Positions 15,018 through 23,474 of a stretch of DNA of 27,533 nt are shown here, in pieces. A program made the position numbers and the translations under genes. The notes beneath the pieces were generated by a model. That model was not told where the DNA came from. It saw nothing but the letters and a program-made list of their open reading frames with translations, and made no database searches. The stretch lies in assembly GCA_947440875.1 (NCBI GenBank), contig CANETG010000006.1:1-27533 (forward strand), read 5' to 3'. Numbering within the stretch: position 1 is the stretch's first letter; the number at the start of each line of letters is the position of its first letter. The stretch is from Bacteriovoracaceae bacterium. Lineage in GTDB: Bacteria > Bdellovibrionota > Bacteriovoracia > Bacteriovoracales > Bacteriovoracaceae.

Positions 15018-16355
15018 ATGGAAATATTTGACACAATTATCATCGGTTCGGGTGCCACCGGAGTAACTCTTCTTCACGAACTGAAAAAAAGAAATGTCAT
15101 CTGCTTAGAGGCACACGCAATGCCCGGCGGATGCGCTGGATATTTTATGCGGGAAGGTCGCCCGTTGAACGCTGGGGCCACCACTCTTTCGGGAATTGCC
15201 TTTGATGGTCCTTTGAAAATCTTTCTTGATCGTCATGAACTTTCCGTCAAACTCACAAAAAAAGATCCAGGTCTTATCGTTCATACGAAACGCGGAATTC
15301 TTCGTCGTTTTTCAAATAATGAAGACTGGATAAAAGAGCAGGAACAATACTTTCCGGAGTGTAATGTACGAGACCTTTGGACGGAACTCCACGCTTTAAA
15401 TAAACTCGCCTGGAATCTCACGCGTGCTTCGGCACTCTGGCCACCTCGCTCGATGAGGGATCTCTCAAAACTTGCTTTCAATGATACGACGAAAAAGCTG
15501 AGGGCACTTCCCCTTCTCCTTCAATCTTTTGAAAAAGTATTTCTGAAAGGTGATTACCCTGAGGATTATCGACAAATGCTCGATGAACTCTTGATGATTT
15601 CCACTCAAAGTTTGGCCAAAGATGTTCCCGCTCTCATTGGCATCATGGGTCTGTGCTACCTTGAAGATACTTGGTATCCAGAAGGTGGAATGAAAAAGTT
15701 TTGGACCGATATGACGGCACCGGTGAAAGACCGAATTCGTTACCGGGTGAAAGTCGAAAAAATCACTCAAGAAGGCGGAGGATTTCGTGTTTCAACGTCC
15801 AAAGGTTTTTACTTCGCCAAAACTGTGATCAGTACCATTCCCGTTTGGGAGTCAGAAAAAATCGCTCAAGGCGCCTTTGGAGAAGTACCACATGAAACTG
15901 AAGGCCAAGGAGCACTTACCGCCTACTTCCTTTACGATGGTGGAGAAATTGAAGCCTATCACCAGATCCATGCACAAATTACTGGTGCGAGTGCTCATTC
16001 CGTATTTGCCTCAGCATCGGAGGGGACACTCACTGTTTCTACTCACATTCGTTTACCCTTCGAGAGACAAACTGAGCTTTGGGAAAAAGAATTTACTGAG
16101 CTCGTTTCTCAAACCTTCCCTCAACTCGTGAATCTACGACTCAACGGAGTGGGTGATCCAAAAACTTTCCACCGGTTCACAGGCCGAGAAAGTGTCGGAG
16201 GTCTTCCCCACACTCTTCGTCGAAATTTCCTGACCTATCCCAAACACGCGACAAAATGGAAGCAATTTTATCAGTCTGGTGACACTACTTTTCCGGGGCA
16301 AGGGATCGTCGGTGTTATGCAGGGAGCGATGAATCTTGCTCAGAGAATTTCCTAG
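15018..16355 (+). CDS. CrtI-like FAD-dependent oxidoreductase
   Basis: The 445-residue protein has a Rossmann FAD site (IIIGSGATG at residues 7-15, Glu near 31, then MPGGCAGYF), and the C-terminal GDTTFPGQGIVGVMQGAMNLA signature of the phytoene desaturase/carotene isomerase/retinol saturase family. The substrate may be a carotenoid or another polyene or lipid; no CrtB or CrtE gene is near, so carotenoid synthesis is not shown. A TTG at 15015 precedes the ATG in frame, but the ATG is preferred. There is no Shine-Dalgarno site. It is followed after 9 nt by an SDR gene and the two likely form an operon. Confidence 0.85.
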   Translation: MEIFDTIIIGSGATGVTLLHELKKRNVICLEAHAMPGGCAGYFMREGRPLNAGATTLSGIAFDGPLKIFLDRHELSVKLTKKDPGLIVHTKRGILRRFSNNEDWIKEQEQYFPECNVRDLWTELHALNKLAWNLTRASALWPPRSMRDLSKLAFNDTTKKLRALPLLLQSFEKVFLKGDYPEDYRQMLDELLMISTQSLAKDVPALIGIMGLCYLEDTWYPEGGMKKFWTDMTAPVKDRIRYRVKVEKITQEGGGFRVSTSKGFYFAKTVISTIPVWESEKIAQGAFGEVPHETEGQGALTAYFLYDGGEIEAYHQIHAQITGASAHSVFASASEGTLTVSTHIRLPFERQTELWEKEFTELVSQTFPQLVNLRLNGVGDPKTFHRFTGRESVGGLPHTLRRNFLTYPKHATKWKQFYQSGDTTFPGQGIVGVMQGAMNLAQRIS

Positions 16356-16364
16356 GAAAAAATA

Positions 16365-17297
16365 ATGTGGAATAAATTATTAGACGCCAGTATTTTTTTT
16401 AGCTTCGATCGCTCGGGATACCTTCGGCATGAGGGCCAGTTTGATGAAACTCTTGACTTTAAAAAAGGAAGCAGAGCTCTCATCACTGGGGGAACTTCTG
16501 GGATCGGAAAAGCGACGGCCCTAGAGATGGTAAGGCAAGGGGTTGATGTCGTCATCACGGGGCGAAATCTTCAAAGAGGAAATGAGCTTTCTGCTCATAA
16601 CTCTCATCTTACTTTCAAAGAATTAGACTTAAGTGAGTGGTCTGGTTTTGATCCACTGGTAAGAGAGATTGAACCACTCGATCACTTAGTCTTAAACGCA
16701 GGCAGTATGCCTGAAAAATTTACTACCAACAGAGAAGGAGTTGAGCTTCAATTTGCATCACAGCTTTTTGGGCACTACCTTCTCGCCCATAAATTACTCG
16801 CGGCGGGAAAGTTAAAAGCAGGAGCGAGGGTGGTCTGGGTAACGAGCGGTGGAATGTACCTAAAGGTGTTAGACCTCAAGACGATTTTCAATAATCCTAG
16901 GTACGATAAAGTCGATCAGTACGCCAACGTGAAGCGAGCTCAGGTCACACTTCTTCCTTTTTTCCAGAAAGAATTTCCTCAGCAAACTGTGATTGCCATG
17001 CATCCAGGTTGGGCAGAAACACCCGGAGTGGATGAGTCACTTCCGGGATTTGCTAAAATGATGAAAGGTCGTCTGCGCACTCCGCTTCAAGGGGCAGATA
17101 CGATTTTATGGGCGCTAAGTACAAAAAAATCTATCGCATCTGGGGCGCTCTACTTTGACCGCGAGAAAGTAAATCCACATAAGTTTTTCTTTACAAGGAA
17201 GAGTGAAAAATCAGGCAAAGAACTTCAGGAATTACTTTCCAAAATTACCCTTACTGTAGAAGGTGAAGCCACCTCTGGTGAAAGTGGAAAAAGGTGA
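16365..17297 (+). CDS. Short-chain dehydrogenase, DHRS12-like
   Basis: A 310-residue classical SDR: cofactor motif TGGTSGIG (41-48), NAG (111-113), Ser161 in WVTSGG and the catalytic Y186-x3-K190 (YANVK). An N-terminal extension with FDRSGYLRHEG resembles DHRS12-type SDRs. Substrate is unknown; a lipid or a product of the upstream FAD enzyme is possible. AGGA overlaps the previous stop. Its last 66 nt overlap, in antisense, the 3' end of cheR (17232-17297), so each gene's tail is coding on both strands. The C-terminal tail (E-A-T-S-G-E-S-G-K-R) is beyond the SDR fold. Confidence 0.88.
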   Translation: MWNKLLDASIFFSFDRSGYLRHEGQFDETLDFKKGSRALITGGTSGIGKATALEMVRQGVDVVITGRNLQRGNELSAHNSHLTFKELDLSEWSGFDPLVREIEPLDHLVLNAGSMPEKFTTNREGVELQFASQLFGHYLLAHKLLAAGKLKAGARVVWVTSGGMYLKVLDLKTIFNNPRYDKVDQYANVKRAQVTLLPFFQKEFPQQTVIAMHPGWAETPGVDESLPGFAKMMKGRLRTPLQGADTILWALSTKKSIASGALYFDREKVNPHKFFFTRKSEKSGKELQELLSKITLTVEGEATSGESGKR

Positions 17298-18068
17298 TTC
17301 GATCTTAGAAATGGAATCCGTCGATCCGATCACGAGTATTCCGTCTGCTTTTAGACAGGATAAGAAGTGGTTTAGAATTATTTTCTTATTCGCGTCAGAG
17401 AAGTAAATAAAAGCATTCCGACAGAAGATAACATCGTAGCGCTGAGAACTCGGTGGCTTCGTGAGAAGGAGATTCTCAACCTGGAACTCGCACATTCCTT
17501 TGATTTGACTCCCTAGTGAATACGCATCATCTTTTTCTTTCAAAAAATATCGGCCCAAGTATCCCGGAGGGACGTCTTTGAGAGTTCTTCCGGCGTATGA
17601 ACCTTTTTTTGCCTTATCAATTACCAGGCGATCAAGATCAGTGCCGTAGATCCTGATAGAGGGAAAAACTCTTCTGTCGAGGAGTTCGTTAAGAATAATG
17701 GCGAGTGTGTACGCCTCTTCACCGCTTGAGCAAGCGGCTGACCAGAGACTTAGGGTAACGTCTCCTTTTCTCTTTTTTTGTTCGACGATTTCAGGCAAGA
17801 GTAATTCCGAGAATGCTTGGAGCTGTTTAAACTCACGAAAGAAATACGTTTCGTGGATTAAAAAATTCTCAGCAATCTCGATGAGTTCTTTAGACTTCGG
17901 GGATGCCGTTAAGAAATTAAGAAAGTCCTCTTCGCGCAAAAATCCGGCCTTCGTCTGAATGGAGCTGAGTATAGGCATCTGGGAAATGAGCTTATTTTCA
18001 TCGCAGCGAATTCCGTATTGTTTTTCGATAAGAAGAGACAATGACTTTATTGATCCTTTATGCCACAT
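17232..18068 (-). CDS. cheR: CheR, chemoreceptor glutamate methyltransferase
   Basis: The 278-residue protein has the CheR N-terminal helical domain and SAM-dependent methyltransferase domain: HETYFFRE (72-79), the SAM loop AACSSGEEAYTLA (111-123), GTDLD (142-146) and CRNAFIYF (216-223). CheR methylates receptor Glu residues to adapt signalling; its target is presumably the tandem receptor in this operon. It is the last gene of the operon: the ATG overlaps the cheB stop by 11 nt, and its 3' end overlaps the convergent SDR gene by 66 nt, with no terminator between them. Confidence 0.95.
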   Translation of the reverse strand: MWHKGSIKSLSLLIEKQYGIRCDENKLISQMPILSSIQTKAGFLREEDFLNFLTASPKSKELIEIAENFLIHETYFFREFKQLQAFSELLLPEIVEQKKRKGDVTLSLWSAACSSGEEAYTLAIILNELLDRRVFPSIRIYGTDLDRLVIDKAKKGSYAGRTLKDVPPGYLGRYFLKEKDDAYSLGSQIKGMCEFQVENLLLTKPPSSQRYDVIFCRNAFIYFSDANKKIILNHFLSCLKADGILVIGSTDSISKIESPFSTFTRGGFTFYSKGNFGK

Positions 18069-18975
18069 CGGAATTCTCGCGCGAGCTAACGGTCCAATCG
18101 TGAATAAAGTCGGGAATTTTTTCGAGGTCTATTCCGTTGGTCGTTGCACCGTTTTCGAGCGCAACCTTAGGCATTCCAAACACGAGTGCGGAGTCTCTGG
18201 ATTCTGCAAACGTAGTCGCCCGAAAATCCCGGGCCGCCAGGAGTGCGAGGGCGCCGTCGCTGCCCATACCAGTGAGGATTCCAGCGAGTAATTTTCGTCG
18301 GCATGCGAGGGCAATTGAGTACAGTGACAAATCGATGAGAGGTTTATGCAGCCGTTCTGGATTTCCTGACTGAAAAAAGACGGGTGAATTGTTTTGGTTC
18401 ACACAGAAAAAAGAATGCACACCGGAGGGGAGAACATACCAAGTTGCCGGAACGAGTGTTTCGAGGTGAGCTGCTTCACGGATTTTCATATTCTCTTTCC
18501 GTGAAAGATGATCCACTAAACCGCGAGTTTGCCCCGCGGGCATATGCTGAGCAATGATGTAAATGGTCTTCGGGTTGAGCTGTATCCGCGGAAGGATTTT
18601 CTCAAGCGCAGCTGGTCCTCCAGTACTCAGACCAAGGAAGACAACGTGATGACCGCGAGGAGTTTCCGGGGCAGGTGATGAAAACAAATTCCAATATTCA
18701 GGAAGCTGGGAAAGAATGTACGGTGCAATACCTAGTTTCATGTCTTCGAAACCTTTCTGAGTTGGGACTCGAATCATGCGGTCGAATTCTTCTCCACCGA
18801 CCTCGTCATCGACGATTAGGCAGTTAAAGAAATTTTTATCGAGTGTCTGCGAACGATAATCTCCCCGGGGCTTGGCGAAGATGCGAACTCCGGCAGAGAG
18901 AAGGCTCGACTCGATCCAATTCCGGAACACGGGAGAATTTGAATAGAGATAAATACGAAGATTTTCATGCTGCAT
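18058..18975 (-). CDS. cheB: CheB-type receptor methylesterase with degenerate receiver
   Basis: From the ATG at 18975 (305 residues) the C-terminal domain is a full CheB methylesterase with catalytic S117 (GLSTGG), H144 (AQHMPAG) and D240 (GMGSD), with spacing close to that of E. coli CheB. The N-terminal ~95 residues look like a shortened receiver: the Asp pair is replaced by S12-N13, a likely phospho-Asp (D56 in LIVDDE) remains, and the conserved Thr and Lys near the end are not seen. Control by CheA phosphorylation is therefore doubtful. The longer frame from 19023 only extends into cheW; 18975 leaves an 11-nt overlap with it. Confidence 0.92.
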   Translation of the reverse strand: MQHENLRIYLYSNSPVFRNWIESSLLSAGVRIFAKPRGDYRSQTLDKNFFNCLIVDDEVGGEEFDRMIRVPTQKGFEDMKLGIAPYILSQLPEYWNLFSSPAPETPRGHHVVFLGLSTGGPAALEKILPRIQLNPKTIYIIAQHMPAGQTRGLVDHLSRKENMKIREAAHLETLVPATWYVLPSGVHSFFCVNQNNSPVFFQSGNPERLHKPLIDLSLYSIALACRRKLLAGILTGMGSDGALALLAARDFRATTFAESRDSALVFGMPKVALENGATTNGIDLEKIPDFIHDWTVSSRENSDVA

Positions 18976-19855
18976 TTTTAACGAACCAATCTGAATTAAT
19001 AAAAAAGACGGTGCGCTCATCACTCACGCGAAGCATTTGATGAATCCAGGATTTTCCCATCCCGCTAAAAGTATCCGTAAGGAGCTCAAGTCCCTTTGAG
19101 GAGAACGGTGTGACTTCAGTCATGAGCTCGACTCGAAATCCGATGAGTTGGTCATCAGATTTCACAATGATGATTTTAGAAGTATCTTTGATACCGCTTT
19201 GATTTTTTACCTGGGTTCCGGCCACTTTCCGAAGATCAATTACGGGTAAAACGATCCCCCGAAGGTTGATGACACCCTCGATTACGGACTTCGTGTCCGG
19301 AACAGATCTGGATTCTCTCCCGCGGATGATTTCAACGGTTTCTTCGATGGAAAAAGCGTACTCGCAACTTCCCAACTTAAAGCAAATCGCCCGTGACAAC
19401 GAGGTCTGCTCCTCCGTCACATCTGGTGCTAAGCCCAAGGCTCCTGCTTCAGTCGAGGATTCCTGAGTGAAGAGTTGCTCAACATCTAAAAGATAAATAG
19501 GCCCTGAAAAATCCGGAAGACTGAAAATTCCCTGGCAAAAATTAGGAAATCCAACGGCATGTCCCGGAGGTTTTTGTTGTACGGATTGCGGGTTCACTTC
19601 AAAGATTCTACTGACCGAAGAAGTCGAAAGTCCGATCATGCAGCCTTGCCGCTCCAAAAGAATCGTCTTTTTTACGGGATCGTTGACCGATGTTCCCATC
19701 AGAAACAAACCTGCATCGCTGACTTTAGTAAACTTTCCGCGGATGCATTCGATGTCATCGATTGTCGATGGGTCATCTCGGCGGATCACCTCGCGGACGT
19801 CACTGAGTGGGACCGCAACTTGAGTATCCGACGCTTTAAAAATAATTACTTTCAT
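18965..19855 (-). CDS. cheW: Two-domain CheW adaptor
   Basis: The 296-residue protein holds two CheW folds in tandem. The second (about 155-285) is canonical: ICFKLGSCEYAFSIEETVEI, VPDTKSVIEGVINLRGIVLPVIDLRK and IIIVKSDDQLIGFRVE. The first (about 3-140) is divergent but has the same order of strands. A two-domain CheW can link receptors and kinase in larger arrays, and here may bridge the tandem receptor or both CheA-like proteins. The ATG at 19855 is preferred over the GTG at 19861, because the AGAGG site would abut that GTG. It begins 9 nt after the receptor stop. Confidence 0.92.
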   Translation of the reverse strand: MKVIIFKASDTQVAVPLSDVREVIRRDDPSTIDDIECIRGKFTKVSDAGLFLMGTSVNDPVKKTILLERQGCMIGLSTSSVSRIFEVNPQSVQQKPPGHAVGFPNFCQGIFSLPDFSGPIYLLDVEQLFTQESSTEAGALGLAPDVTEEQTSLSRAICFKLGSCEYAFSIEETVEIIRGRESRSVPDTKSVIEGVINLRGIVLPVIDLRKVAGTQVKNQSGIKDTSKIIIVKSDDQLIGFRVELMTEVTPFSSKGLELLTDTFSGMGKSWIHQMLRVSDERTVFFINSDWFVKNAA

Positions 19856-19864
19856 AGGCACCTC

Positions 19865-21781
19865 TTACATGTATCCAAATTCTTTCACCATCGATGACAC
19901 CTGCTCAACCTGGAGACTAAGCTCTTGAGTTGATCGAGATTGGCATTTGGCTATCTCGGCGGCAGTCTTGGCACTTTCTGATATAATTCCAGCGGCTTTA
20001 CTTACGTCTTCCACAATCATTGATCCGTCCTTACAAGATTCTTCAGACTCCGCCGCCTTTGATACCATATCATTGGCAAGCTCAGTGAATGACTTGGCCG
20101 AATCAATGAGATTGCGCATCTGTACGACGGACTCCTCAGCACGGACGAAGTCACGCTGAGCTGATTGATTAACTCGGCTAATGTAGCTCTGAACGAGAAT
20201 CGTTTTTTCATAAATTTTATCAAGGAGATCTTCAATGATATCTGAGTTCGAAGACGTATCTGAGGCGAGCGCCCGGATGTCTCCTGCAACGACCGAGAAT
20301 CCCTTGCCAGACTCATTGGCCCTCGCGGCCTCAACTCCTCCACTAACCGATAGCATGTTAGTCATCAAAGCATTCTCACGGATCGAGCGGATGAACTTTT
20401 GTATTTTCGCAACTGAGCATTTCAGCTCCGAGGCATTGTCCTGAGCTTGCCGAGATGAAATTGCCGTTTTGGAAAGACTCTGCTGAATTCCCACGATGAT
20501 ACTCGTAAGATTCTGAAACGTCTGCTCAATGGATCCGCCGGATGCTCGAAAACTATCAGCACTCTTTAAGATCGATTCAATTTTTACCCGTGCTTCTTTA
20601 ATAATCAGAAGCGAAGAATCAGCTTGCTCGGATTGTGAATTTGCCCCCTCCGCAATCAGACTAATTGCGGCCGCCACTTCCTGTGCGGAAGCATTGGTCT
20701 CCTGGACAGTTGCCGTCAGCTGCTGAGAAGAAGAACCAAGCATATCCAGATACTCAGAGCTGTTGTTGAGTAGATACTTTCTCGATTTATCGCTCAGGAG
20801 CTTTGAGGATTCCATAATATCAGTCATCGCGATGAACTGCTCCTCGCAGCTTGCGAGTGCTTCTGCGCCTGACGAAGATGTCTGTGCCGTTGCCGCTGCA
20901 ACAGAATCAACTCTCAGTTTGAACGACTGAGCATCGCGGGAGACTTCTTCCGTATCTCGCGCCATTTTTCCTGCGTCGAGGGAGACTGACTTGATGACCT
21001 CAGAGATTTCTCCCAGATGATTCAGGACTACTTTCACATTTTCAATATCCGTCTTCGCTGAGTCTGCTCCGCTATTGGAAAGAGACATGATGAGCTCAAC
21101 GTGACCATGGATAGAAGCGATCGTCTCTGTCACGCGACAGGCACTTTTCTCAGCAATTTCGGCTAGGTTTCTGACTTCATCGGCCACGACAGCAAATCCT
21201 AAACCTTCGCTGCCCGCGCGAGCTGCTTCGATGGCTGCGTTTAATGCGAGAAGGTTAGTTTGCTCAGCAATGTCCGCGACAGCGGTGATCACAGAACTAA
21301 TCTCTTTGGAAGATTGCTGAAGTTCGAGGACCAATCGACTCGTCTCAAGGCAAACACTCCCAGCATCTTCAACAGAATGCTTCCAACCACTCACGCCGCG
21401 GAAGAATTCTTGAATCTGAATCTGGAGCTGAGCAGCTTTGTCGTGCGCTGTTTGAGAGTGGTTATTGAGATTCTTTGAATTATCCAGGATAAGATCCCCG
21501 ATGCGAATGGATTTATCAACAAGGGATCTTACAATATTACTTTGCTCATTGACCTCGGACATTGTTACTTTCAAATCTTGCGCTGAACTTGAAATTGTTT
21601 CTGACGTCACGGCTAGGTCTTCGGTGAGAAGGTTCAAGCGCTCGGCTGCTTGCTGCTTGAGCCATTTTTTTCTCTCAGAAATTCGACTACCGGTATCGTT
21701 ACTTGTATTGACGACCTCGAGCATCTGGCGTTTTTGGTGAATGGGTGATTCGGCTTTCATCGGTTGCTCTAGTTTCTTCAT
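19865..21781 (-). CDS. Soluble chemoreceptor with two tandem MCP signalling tips
   Basis: A 638-residue, almost fully coiled-coil protein without a membrane helix or a sensory domain. The first signalling hairpin is canonical (about 165-207: IAEQTNLLALNAAIEAARAG, GFAVVADEVRNLA). A second, more divergent one lies at about 461-507 (MTNMLSVSGGVEAARANESG, GFSVVAGDIRALA). Between them is a QQLTA-x2-QETN-x-SAQEV stretch (353-370) of the kind methylated by CheR. There is no C-terminal NWETF-like CheR anchor. With no input domain it needs a partner protein to sense anything. It is coupled to cheA by an ATGA overlap after AAGGAG. Confidence 0.92.
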   Translation of the reverse strand: MKKLEQPMKAESPIHQKRQMLEVVNTSNDTGSRISERKKWLKQQAAERLNLLTEDLAVTSETISSSAQDLKVTMSEVNEQSNIVRSLVDKSIRIGDLILDNSKNLNNHSQTAHDKAAQLQIQIQEFFRGVSGWKHSVEDAGSVCLETSRLVLELQQSSKEISSVITAVADIAEQTNLLALNAAIEAARAGSEGLGFAVVADEVRNLAEIAEKSACRVTETIASIHGHVELIMSLSNSGADSAKTDIENVKVVLNHLGEISEVIKSVSLDAGKMARDTEEVSRDAQSFKLRVDSVAAATAQTSSSGAEALASCEEQFIAMTDIMESSKLLSDKSRKYLLNNSSEYLDMLGSSSQQLTATVQETNASAQEVAAAISLIAEGANSQSEQADSSLLIIKEARVKIESILKSADSFRASGGSIEQTFQNLTSIIVGIQQSLSKTAISSRQAQDNASELKCSVAKIQKFIRSIRENALMTNMLSVSGGVEAARANESGKGFSVVAGDIRALASDTSSNSDIIEDLLDKIYEKTILVQSYISRVNQSAQRDFVRAEESVVQMRNLIDSAKSFTELANDMVSKAAESEESCKDGSMIVEDVSKAAGIISESAKTAAEIAKCQSRSTQELSLQVEQVSSMVKEFGYM

Positions 21782-23466
21782 GCGCTTTTCTCCTTGGGCG
21801 TGATGTCGAGGGTCTCTCGAAGATTTGTTTTTTCTATGATGAGTTTTTTAAGATCTAAGAAAGGAACTGGTGTACCGTCGCCGATGATCGACATGCCGAG
21901 GATTCCCGGGGCGCTACTCATCCACCTTCCGATGGGTTTGATCATGTGCTGGCCTTTTGAGCCCACATGATCCACGGGAATGCAGTAGTGCTTATTATTC
22001 ACTTGAACAATAATTCCGGTAGCGCGTTCGGAAATTACTAAATCATCTAAGCTCGTATCGAGTGGAACGAATTGATGAGAGACCCCACCCATTTCATAGA
22101 TGATGAGATCCGGCACAGGGGTTTTAATTTTTTTACGATCGACGCTAATGACTCGGGTCATTCCGTTGATTGAAACAAGATAGGATTTTCCATTGTGCTT
22201 AATTGAAAGGGCCTCCGAAAGACCGTTACACATCGGAATCTGTAGATTAAATTCTGTTCCTCGATTTATTTCCGTATGGATTCGAAGAGATCCACCGAGT
22301 GACTCAATGTTACTCCGGACAACGTCAAGGCCTACGCCACGACCGGAAAATTCAGACACCTGCTCTGCCGTTGAAAAGCCAGGGGCAAAAAGAAGCTCAA
22401 GAATCTTCCCTTCAGGCCAGCTATCGGCTTCATTGCCAACAAGATCTTTTTCTTTGGCCTTGGCGAGAATTTTTTTCGCATCAATCCCGCGACCATCGTC
22501 TTTAATCGTGATCTCGACGACAGTCGGTTCGACGTTAATATGAATACTCAACTCACCGCTCTCGGGCTTGCCTCGATCAAGTCTTTCCAAAGGATTTTCT
22601 AAACCGTGATCAAGAGAGTTCCGAACCATGTGCACAAGTGGGTCCACGAGAGCATCGAGGATTGGCTTTTCAACGAAATCACTATTCGATGTGAATTGAA
22701 ATGAAATCGGCTTCTGAAGCTTGTGGGAAGTATCTCTCACCACTCGCGATACTCGCTGTTTCAAAGGCTCGAGCGAGCTCTTTTTCATGTCGAGAACGCG
22801 TTCGTTCAATTCGCGAATATTTTTGTCCATGAGACCGACGACGAGTTGGAGCTGGCGCGGCTCTAAAATATTTGACAGAAGCTGAGCGCGAAGTGTCGCT
22901 AGCTCACCAACGACCTGCTGGATACTATTGACTCGGTCAATCCCTACTTTAAGAACTTGCTGTCCGGCCTGACCTGATTTTTTTTCCCCATTCAAATCAC
23001 TTTCTTCGTGCGGATTTTCTGGAACCGGAGACGAATCTTCCGTTTTTTTCTTCGATCCTATCTCCGCTTCAACGGTCGCCGCTTCGGCGTTAATCCGCTC
23101 GATCATTTTATCAATGGCAAATTTATCGATTTCTTGAGAAGCCGCGATTAAAGTGAAAGAACTTCTTAAGAGATCAGTGGTCTCGAGGAGTAATCCATTT
23201 CGGTCTTTCGAATTGAGATCGGGTCTTAGTCTCAGGAAAGTCAGAAGGTTTTCAAACTTATGAGCGAACACAGAGATATGATCAAGACCAACCGCCGCGG
23301 AAGAGCCCTTAAGATTATGCGCGATTCGGAACGCTTCGTTGAGCGCATCGATCAAGGTATGATCTTCGTCGAGCATGAGAAATTTTTTCTCAAGCGACTC
23401 AATCAGCTCGAATGCTTCTTGCACAAACATCTGCCGAATTTCTAATAGCTCGTCATCGTTTTCCAT
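21778..23466 (-). CDS. cheA: CheA sensor histidine kinase
   Basis: A 562-residue kinase with P1 (phospho-His H50 in AHNLKGSSAAVG), a linker rich in Glu/Ser/Pro with no P2 domain, P3 (about 170-240), the ATPase P4 (N-box VRNSLDHGLE at 281-290, DDGRGID at 323-329, GRGVGLDVV at 375-383), and P5/CheW-like (about 411-545). All key catalytic motifs are intact, so it is the active kinase of the operon. No receiver is fused and there is no CheY in the window. It starts 8 nt after the ligase stop and shares an ATGA overlap with the receptor. Confidence 0.95.
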   Translation of the reverse strand: MENDDELLEIRQMFVQEAFELIESLEKKFLMLDEDHTLIDALNEAFRIAHNLKGSSAAVGLDHISVFAHKFENLLTFLRLRPDLNSKDRNGLLLETTDLLRSSFTLIAASQEIDKFAIDKMIERINAEAATVEAEIGSKKKTEDSSPVPENPHEESDLNGEKKSGQAGQQVLKVGIDRVNSIQQVVGELATLRAQLLSNILEPRQLQLVVGLMDKNIRELNERVLDMKKSSLEPLKQRVSRVVRDTSHKLQKPISFQFTSNSDFVEKPILDALVDPLVHMVRNSLDHGLENPLERLDRGKPESGELSIHINVEPTVVEITIKDDGRGIDAKKILAKAKEKDLVGNEADSWPEGKILELLFAPGFSTAEQVSEFSGRGVGLDVVRSNIESLGGSLRIHTEINRGTEFNLQIPMCNGLSEALSIKHNGKSYLVSINGMTRVISVDRKKIKTPVPDLIIYEMGGVSHQFVPLDTSLDDLVISERATGIIVQVNNKHYCIPVDHVGSKGQHMIKPIGRWMSSAPGILGMSIIGDGTPVPFLDLKKLIIEKTNLRETLDITPKEKSA

Positions 23467-23474
23467 TACGGTCC

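Noticed and set aside
15018..17297. Carotenoid or retinal synthesis linked to the light-sensing idea
   Set aside because: The FAD enzyme is CrtI-like, but there is no phytoene synthase, cyclase, cleavage enzyme or rhodopsin, and the pair is on the other strand from the che operon.
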